From Rotaria socialis (taxonomy: Eukaryota > Rotifera > Eurotatoria > Philodinida > Philodinidae), in assembly GCA_905331475.1 (NCBI GenBank), contig CAJNYU010001742.1:62001-126000 (forward strand): a stretch of 64,000 nucleotides of DNA. The letters run 5' to 3'. The translations under genes and the position numbers were made by a program. Below, in pieces: positions 58,199 through 64,000 of the stretch. Below the pieces are notes generated by a model. The model saw only the letters and a program-made list of their open reading frames with translations. It was not told the DNA's origin and did not search any database. Each line of letters starts with the position of its first letter. The first letter of the stretch is position 1.

Positions 58199-60437
58199 TT
58201 ATGGCAAGAGACCTTCGTACGTTTCACGATGGACATCAGGTAATGAATTAAAAATTTGTGGTTCATATCGTTTAATATATTGTACAGCATTCAAATGAAT
58301 CTGATTTACTTCTTGAATAGATGGTATCAATTGAAGAATATCAAGAAACATATTTGGTTCATCTAAAAATATTGATTATAGAATATTAAAATTTTGAATA
58401 ACTCAGTAAGTTTACTTGGATGATGACATCGTAAATGTCTGTATAAAACTTGCATTAATTTTGCTTCAATTTGACCAACGATTTGTTTATCGCATAGATC
58501 TGACCGTTCTAAAATAAAAACCATTCAATCAACAAAAACAAAAGAGATGCTAACTACGATATCAATACCTGGATTCATCAATAAAAGTGCATTAAACAAT
58601 GCAATATCACTATCAGTCCATCGAAGATGACTTGCTTTCATACCCAAATCAAATATTTCTAACATAATCACACCTAATGTTTTTATTGTTTTAATAAAGT
58701 CTCTATCCATGTAGGCTGAGAAGTCTGGTGTTAGCATTAACTTTTGTTCAGCATCAAATAATGTAAACCAACTAACAAGAATCGTTTCAAATGCTCCTTC
58801 AAAAAACAAAGAAAAAGCCGTATTTTTAGATTTTATAATTAATAATTTATTTCAAACTTACCATGTCGAAATAAACAAATTTGATCATCTTGTGAAATTT
58901 GTTGAAAAAATGTATAGTATTTGAATGTTCTAAGAATACTTTCGAATGGAAAACTTAATTGCCAATTAGCCCATACTAATGCTGGATCACAATTCAGATC
59001 ATCACTCTAAAAGTAAGAAAATAGCTTGTGCCATTTACTAATAATAAAATAAAATTCATTATCATACCACAGAGTCTGCCCATATTGGTGGATTTTCTTC
59101 AATTTTCATTTGTATTTTTTCAAATGTACATACACAAAATTGTAGATGTGCACTAATAATAACCTGTGCTATATGATCCATTTCTTTTGCTTCAATATCT
59201 GTTAATAATTTTTCTTGATAAAGCAACATCGACGATATTTTTCGTGCAATTTCACGATGAATTTCAGGTATTAATGTTGATGACAATGGTTGGCGATGTT
59301 GAAAGAGACAATCAGGAAACGATGATAACGATGTCGAAGAGTTAGGTGTTTCAATCGTTACTGATGGTGCCCGATAAGGTGATGATAATATATTGGATGT
59401 TGTTGAACTAACAGAATCAATTCGATTTGTTGGTGATAATTCTTTATCTCGTTCATCTGGAGGTGTGTGTTGTTTAATAAATTTCTCATTGGTATTTAGA
59501 GATTGCTTTTGTTGGTGTCGTTGAATTTCTTGCAAACGAACAAATGCTGATACTTGTGCTGACATATTTGTTGATGGTGCTATTGTTAGTGAATGTTGTG
59601 GTGATAGTTCTTTTTCATTTTTAACAATAGATTTCATATCCGAACGAGGTCGTTTCGGTCGTCGACCTAATCGTGATGCTTCACGACTCATGCCAACATC
59701 AAAACATTTTTTTAATCGACAATATTGGCATGAGTTTCGACTAAATGGTGTTATTTCACAATTACCCGTATTGTTACATCGATGAGACATTCCCTGTGTT
59801 ATACATCGACGAAAAAAACCCTATGTAGAAATTATTCCAATAAAGTTTCGAAAAGAATTACATATGACAAATAATCTACCTTGCAACCTTCACATGAATT
59901 GACGCCATAATGAAAACCGCTTGCTTCATCACCACATACTAAACATGGTACATTGACCGTCATTGAACCTGCGACTTTTCCACCGTTTGTTTTCATTAAT
60001 GAAGCCATTTTATTATTAAGATTTTCTGAAAATTGTTTTCGTTCAAGATTTGGTTCTGTTTTGATAGAAGTTGTTGGTGACGATTTTGATCGAGTTAAAT
60101 CATGCAATTGTGTAGATGGAACAATAATATTTTCTGCTGCTGCTGCTGCTGTTGTTGATAACGATGATGATGAAGATTGTGGTGGTGGTGGTGGTTGTGG
60201 TTCAAAATCTTCTTTTCCATTATGTTGATGTGTTGTTTCAATAAGATTTGCTGTCGATTGTGATAAGTAATGGTGATGATGTATAATTGCTGTTGGTGCT
60301 GGTTGATCTACTTCAGTATTTCGACATGTTGTTGCAATATCATGACAAACATTTTGTGTATCAGGACTTTTAATATAATGTGTAAAACGTTGTTTTGGTT
60401 TATATGGATGATGATATGAATGAGATGTTTCAATCAT
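58199..60437 (-). CDS. Nuclear hormone receptor, NR1-like DNA-binding domain
   Basis: Six exons (60437-59880, 59820-59068, 59006-58862, 58796-58569, 58508-58416, 58362-58199) give about 646 residues. After a 165-residue region rich in His, Gln, Pro, Ser and Ala comes a two-zinc-finger DNA-binding domain: CLVCGDEASGFHYGVNSCEGC with P-box CEGCKG, then CNNTGNCEITPFSRNSCQYC and CRLKKCFDVGMSREASR. This resembles Rev-erb, E75 and ROR-type (NR1) receptors. A long hinge (about 180 residues, Ser/Thr/Gln-rich) precedes a ligand-binding domain with the helix 3-5 signature LVWANWQLSFPFESI...QDDQICLFRHGAFE. The end, ETYEGLLP, has no clear AF-2 helix. The receptor should be a ligand- or heme-regulated nuclear transcription factor; the ligand is unknown. 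The frame stays open to a splice acceptor at 60490, so an upstream coding exon probably exists and the true start is uncertain. Confidence 0.85.
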
Positions 60438-62593
60438 TGGATGATGAATATTGAAATCGTCGTAAATAGTTTGCTGTTGTTGCGGATAACCTATTTATTT
60501 GATAACAAGAGTGCGATATGGTAACGAGTGAGAAAGCGAAGAAGAGAGAGAGAGCGGGTAAGAGCAAGCTAGATGGAGAAGAAATCGAATTTTTCCTTTT
60601 TCTCTATATATGTGTTTCCTCAACGGTTTGCTGACCTTGAAGTTCAACACAATTTTTTGCTTGCGTTCTCTTTTTCGCGTATTTATGATTGAGTAATCAT
60701 TCAGTCAATGCGATCAATGACCTCCGCTCGAATAATTAAAATATGTATGAGGGTCAGCGGTCATCTAATTATGTAATATACATTCACACATGCACACACA
60801 CTCACTCGCAGACATGCATTTCCGTTCGGAACATTCAATACTTAGATGTTATATTAGACATAATATTTTTTCCTTGCGGACAAATTATATTATCGACATA
60901 CTCATTTCCTTTGATTTTCTCTTTTTCTTCAAAACCTACCATTGTTTCCAGTATTCGTCCAACAATCGAACCACATATCGTTCATCATTCTTCTTTATGT
61001 GCATATGTGTCACCCAAGTGGTATGCTCCTCCTAATGGTCAAACACTCTTTGGTGTTGCCTCTATATTTTCGTTCGGGCTGGTTTGTTTGACCAGTGTAC
61101 TTCCTTCCTTCCTCATCTATCGGATATAGTTCGATTGACCAACACCATCGATTGCTATCTTTTGTTCGTGTCCTTGAGAGTGGGGTCAAGTAACGAGCAC
61201 GAACTTAAACGAAAGCAAAACAGAGAAAAGGGAATAGCATGAGTAATCATATAGGCGAGTGAACAAATGAGTTATTTAATGAGTGTGCCCTATATCGGCT
61301 TTGATAATTTGAACACAATTGGACAAAAACGATAGAGATCAACAGAACGAATAGACAAACTTCACATGATCAAGAAATAATACATACGATTAGTTGCCAT
61401 CAGAAGACGAAAGTGAAAAAAAGAAAAGTTCATCGATCATTTCTAACAAATATCGTTTGATGATATAGGTCGATCTATAAATCTGTATTTTCACATTATG
61501 CAAGACTATTTTATGACAAGCAGCGATCAAATAAATATTCTTTGAAATAAAGAGTGTTGAAATTTTTATGTAACAATTAATGACCACTTTAAAAATAAGG
61601 AAACAAGCATAATGACTAACATTTCTTGACAAAATTCAAGTGATCAATCGATTATAAAATGATCAAAAGTATCCGCTGTTTCATGTTGTGTAAATTCGAA
61701 TATCTATGATCATTTTTTTTTGCTCTATAGACATTCGATTCATTATTCTGATAAAATCTTATGCGTTCATTTTCAATACTTCGTATCTTGTTTTTTCAAG
61801 TATCATTATCAGCTTGTTTTCTCGTTGCTCTATTGTGTTGAGATTAAATCAACTTTATTCTAAATGCTAGAAACAATATATATATATATATATATATAGA
61901 TTCATTTTTCATAAATGAATGCAGTATGACTACGAGAGTGAACTAAAATAAACATCAGAAATGAAACCTGATCATACTTTATCTCAACCACTTATCTATA
62001 TCATTATGCGAACTATGATTGATTCAATAGCATTGAAAGGAAAATAAACTAAAAAGCTTGACCTTTTCTCATGTAGAATATTTCTTATTGTTGAATAATA
62101 GTCTCACGTTTATTATCAATCGATAGATATTTTCAATTCTCTCACCTATGCAATTCAAATTCATGAAAATATTTAATGCAAACAAATAGGAATGAATCGT
62201 GCATAAGAGTGATTTTTCCTAAAAAAAAAACATATTGAGTTCATTAAGTTCTTATTCTTAATCTCTAGATTATTTCATCAATTCGATTTTCCTACATAAA
62301 TGAAATAGTTTTATTATTTTTCTATTTGTTCGATACTAATTTGCCCATGCTCAATGTACCATATCGTTTTTGTATAGCTAAGTACAAAATAGACAATACT
62401 TGATGCTCAATCATTGCTCTCCTTATCTCGCTACGATGAGTTCTATAAGAAGTGAATGTACTTAGAATAAAAACGTCCTACAGAAAAGTATGTTTTTTTT
62501 TATTCAGATTTTGATCGAAAATGCATGATTATAGAATATCTATCGTTTGTTTGAAAAACTCTCATTAAATGTTCACTTTTCTTTTATCAGCGT
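60438..62593. other. 2.1 kb upstream of the nuclear receptor, with TA microsatellite
   Basis: The first about 55 bases probably continue nuclear receptor coding sequence up to an acceptor at 60490. Beyond this lie a purine-rich GA run (about 60540-60556), a CA-rich patch near 60785-60815 and a (TA)n run at 61876-61899. Any 5' exon and promoter of the receptor should be here but could not be placed. No other gene is supported. Confidence 0.45.
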
Positions 62594-64000
62594 TTATGCA
62601 TAAATAGGTGATCCATGTCGTTTTTGTACTTGATTAACACCACCTTGAGTTTGAATTCGATTCGTAGTCATTGCATTTACATAAGAAATCGATGAGCCAT
62701 GATTGTCAGTATTCGTTTGCTTAGCTAGCCACGGATGTTTTTGTATTAGTTCAATTGGCCATCGTTGCGTTACTTCAGATTGAAGCATACGTGCAATGAG
62801 ATCTTGTACTTCGGATGAACCTTCACTACCAAAACGAAGACCACCTTTTGTCATTTGTGCTTCAATCATTTTTTTAATATCAGAATCATCGAAAGGCATT
62901 TTTGAATAGATCTATCAATGATAACAAAACATGACGAAATAAATAAATAAATAAATAGCGTTTACCATGATATATAAGATACATCCTGCTGACCAAATAT
63001 CATAAAGTTTCGGATTACTAGACGTGAAGAATGATGTTAAATAAAATCCAAGATACTATTTTATACGATTCAATAACATACTATTCTTGGCCACGAAGAA
63101 TTTCAGGTGCAGCATATGCAGCCGAACCACAAAATGTTCGGCTTAAAATCTTTTTTTCAATTACATTCTTTTTATTTTCTGTACGAGGAGGGTCAACTAG
63201 TAAAAACGAGTTTTTTTAATCACAAAAAAGAAGCCTCTGTCGATGATGAAACGAACCACAATAGCGAGAAAATCCAAAATCAGCTAATTCTAGCAGAAGA
63301 GTTGAATAAAACATGATGAAATTTCATTATTGGAACTTACTAATGCGTAGATGATTATCAAGTAAAAGATTTTCACATCTGAAAATAGATCAAACTAGAT
63401 TATAGTCTACGTGATTCAATAGAAATTACTTCAAATCTCGATGGCATATATTTCGAAAATCTTAAACAATACAGACTTCAGGTGTCGCATAGAATAATAG
63501 GAAGAAAATTCTTACGAATATAATAAATAGCATCGCATAATTCACGAAACATGCGTCGTGCCACTGATTCTTGTAGACGAGTCGTTTTCTAGAAGCTAAA
63601 CAACGTCTAATATATCACCTTTCATAGATGTTCAACAAAAATATGTATAATTATTGTTTTGCAAAATGCAAAATGAACTAAATTCTAGCTAAGAGCATTT
63701 TCAATTTCTTACATTAATATAATCAAGAAGATCTCCATTTGATGCATACTCCATCACGATTAATGTTAGAGATTTGGTTTCAAGAATTTGTTGTACCTTT
63801 TAATAGAAATGACTCTATGATTTTAGTTATTCTTAAAATTAACTTTGATAATATTTGGATGATCTAATGTTCGAATAATATCAAGTTCACGTGGTAAAAA
63901 TTTAGAGACGAAATCAGAAGGAGCTTTATCACGATCGATGATTTTCACGGCGAATTCTTTGTTATCAATCTCTCGTATGCATCTTCTATATTCAATAAAG
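62594..64000 (-). CDS. TSSK-like serine/threonine protein kinase (5' part outside window)
   Basis: Nine exons are visible (64000-63844 partial, 63796-63713, 63588-63516, 63460-63430, 63378-63341, 63289-63257, 63178-63082, 63017-62966, 62911-62594). They encode the catalytic hallmarks in order: [14 protein letters not shown] with the ATP-binding Lys, [16 protein letters not shown] with the helix-C Glu, [34 protein letters not shown] and [31 protein letters not shown] and [11 protein letters not shown] closely follow the testis-specific serine kinase group of the CAMK family. Those kinases act in late spermatid development in mammals; in an asexual or non-mammalian host the role could differ. 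The glycine-rich loop and start lie beyond 64000. Very small exons (31-38 bp) carry the catalytic loop. A short tail after the kinase domain (about 40 residues) is polar. Confidence 0.88.

Noticed and set aside
59953..60228. Antisense frame with Ala and Gly runs opposite the nuclear receptor
   Set aside because: Mirror image of poly-Ala and poly-Pro codons in the receptor N-terminus.
1..64000. CRISPR arrays, bacterial operons, rRNA or viral integrations
   Set aside because: No regularly spaced repeats, no intron-free gene clusters with ribosome binding sites, and no recognisable viral genes were found on either strand.

Overview
The window looks like nuclear DNA of a small, intron-rich, AT-rich invertebrate, most likely a bdelloid rotifer (inference). 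The signs are an AT-rich background, many introns of about 45-80 bp with GT..AG ends, a very large LDLa/EGF/seven-helix receptor of a type familiar from bdelloids, and stretches of empty AT-rich DNA between compact genes. No bacterial operons, CRISPR arrays, rRNA or tRNA genes were seen. Exon chains were built by hand from splice signals and reading-frame continuity, so individual boundaries may be off by a base or more.

Layout. 0.6-5.5 kb: two tandem minus-strand inhibitor-of-apoptosis (IAP) paralogues, each with three BIR domains, a UBA-like segment and a C-terminal RING, sharing the same four-exon plan. 5.5-11 kb: no supportable gene. 11.1-13.8 kb: a five-exon organic anion transporter (OATP/SLCO). 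13.8-17.2 kb: nothing clear. 17.2-18.2 kb: a decayed Tc1/mariner element followed 20 bp later by an 82-bp piggyBac-type miniature element flanked by TTAA. 18.2-19.1 kb: a small secreted or membrane-tethered protein with a possible SNase-like fold. 19.7-24.4 kb: an intronless 1573-residue LDLa/EGF/7TM receptor.

26.7-47.2 kb: a 41-exon minus-strand gene for CFAP54 (about 3395 residues), a ciliary central-apparatus protein. Its 1.87-kb intron holds an intronless plus-strand gene with a signal peptide and a DUF4139-like domain. CFAP54 is divergently paired, across about 215 bp, with a nine-exon FAM227 (FWWh) gene.

50.9-64 kb, all minus strand: an intronless von Willebrand A protein, a stand-alone UBP-type zinc finger protein, a ten-exon hnRNP H/F-like RNA-binding protein with three qRRMs and RS-rich linkers, a nuclear receptor (NR1-like DNA-binding domain), and the 3' part of a TSSK-like protein kinase that runs off the window end.

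Functionally this is a mixed euchromatic neighbourhood. The only suggestive theme is motile cilia or sperm (CFAP54, FAM227, TSSK-like kinase). The most unusual items are the piggyBac-type miniature element, the nested antisense gene, the giant intronless receptor, and the diverging IAP pair.
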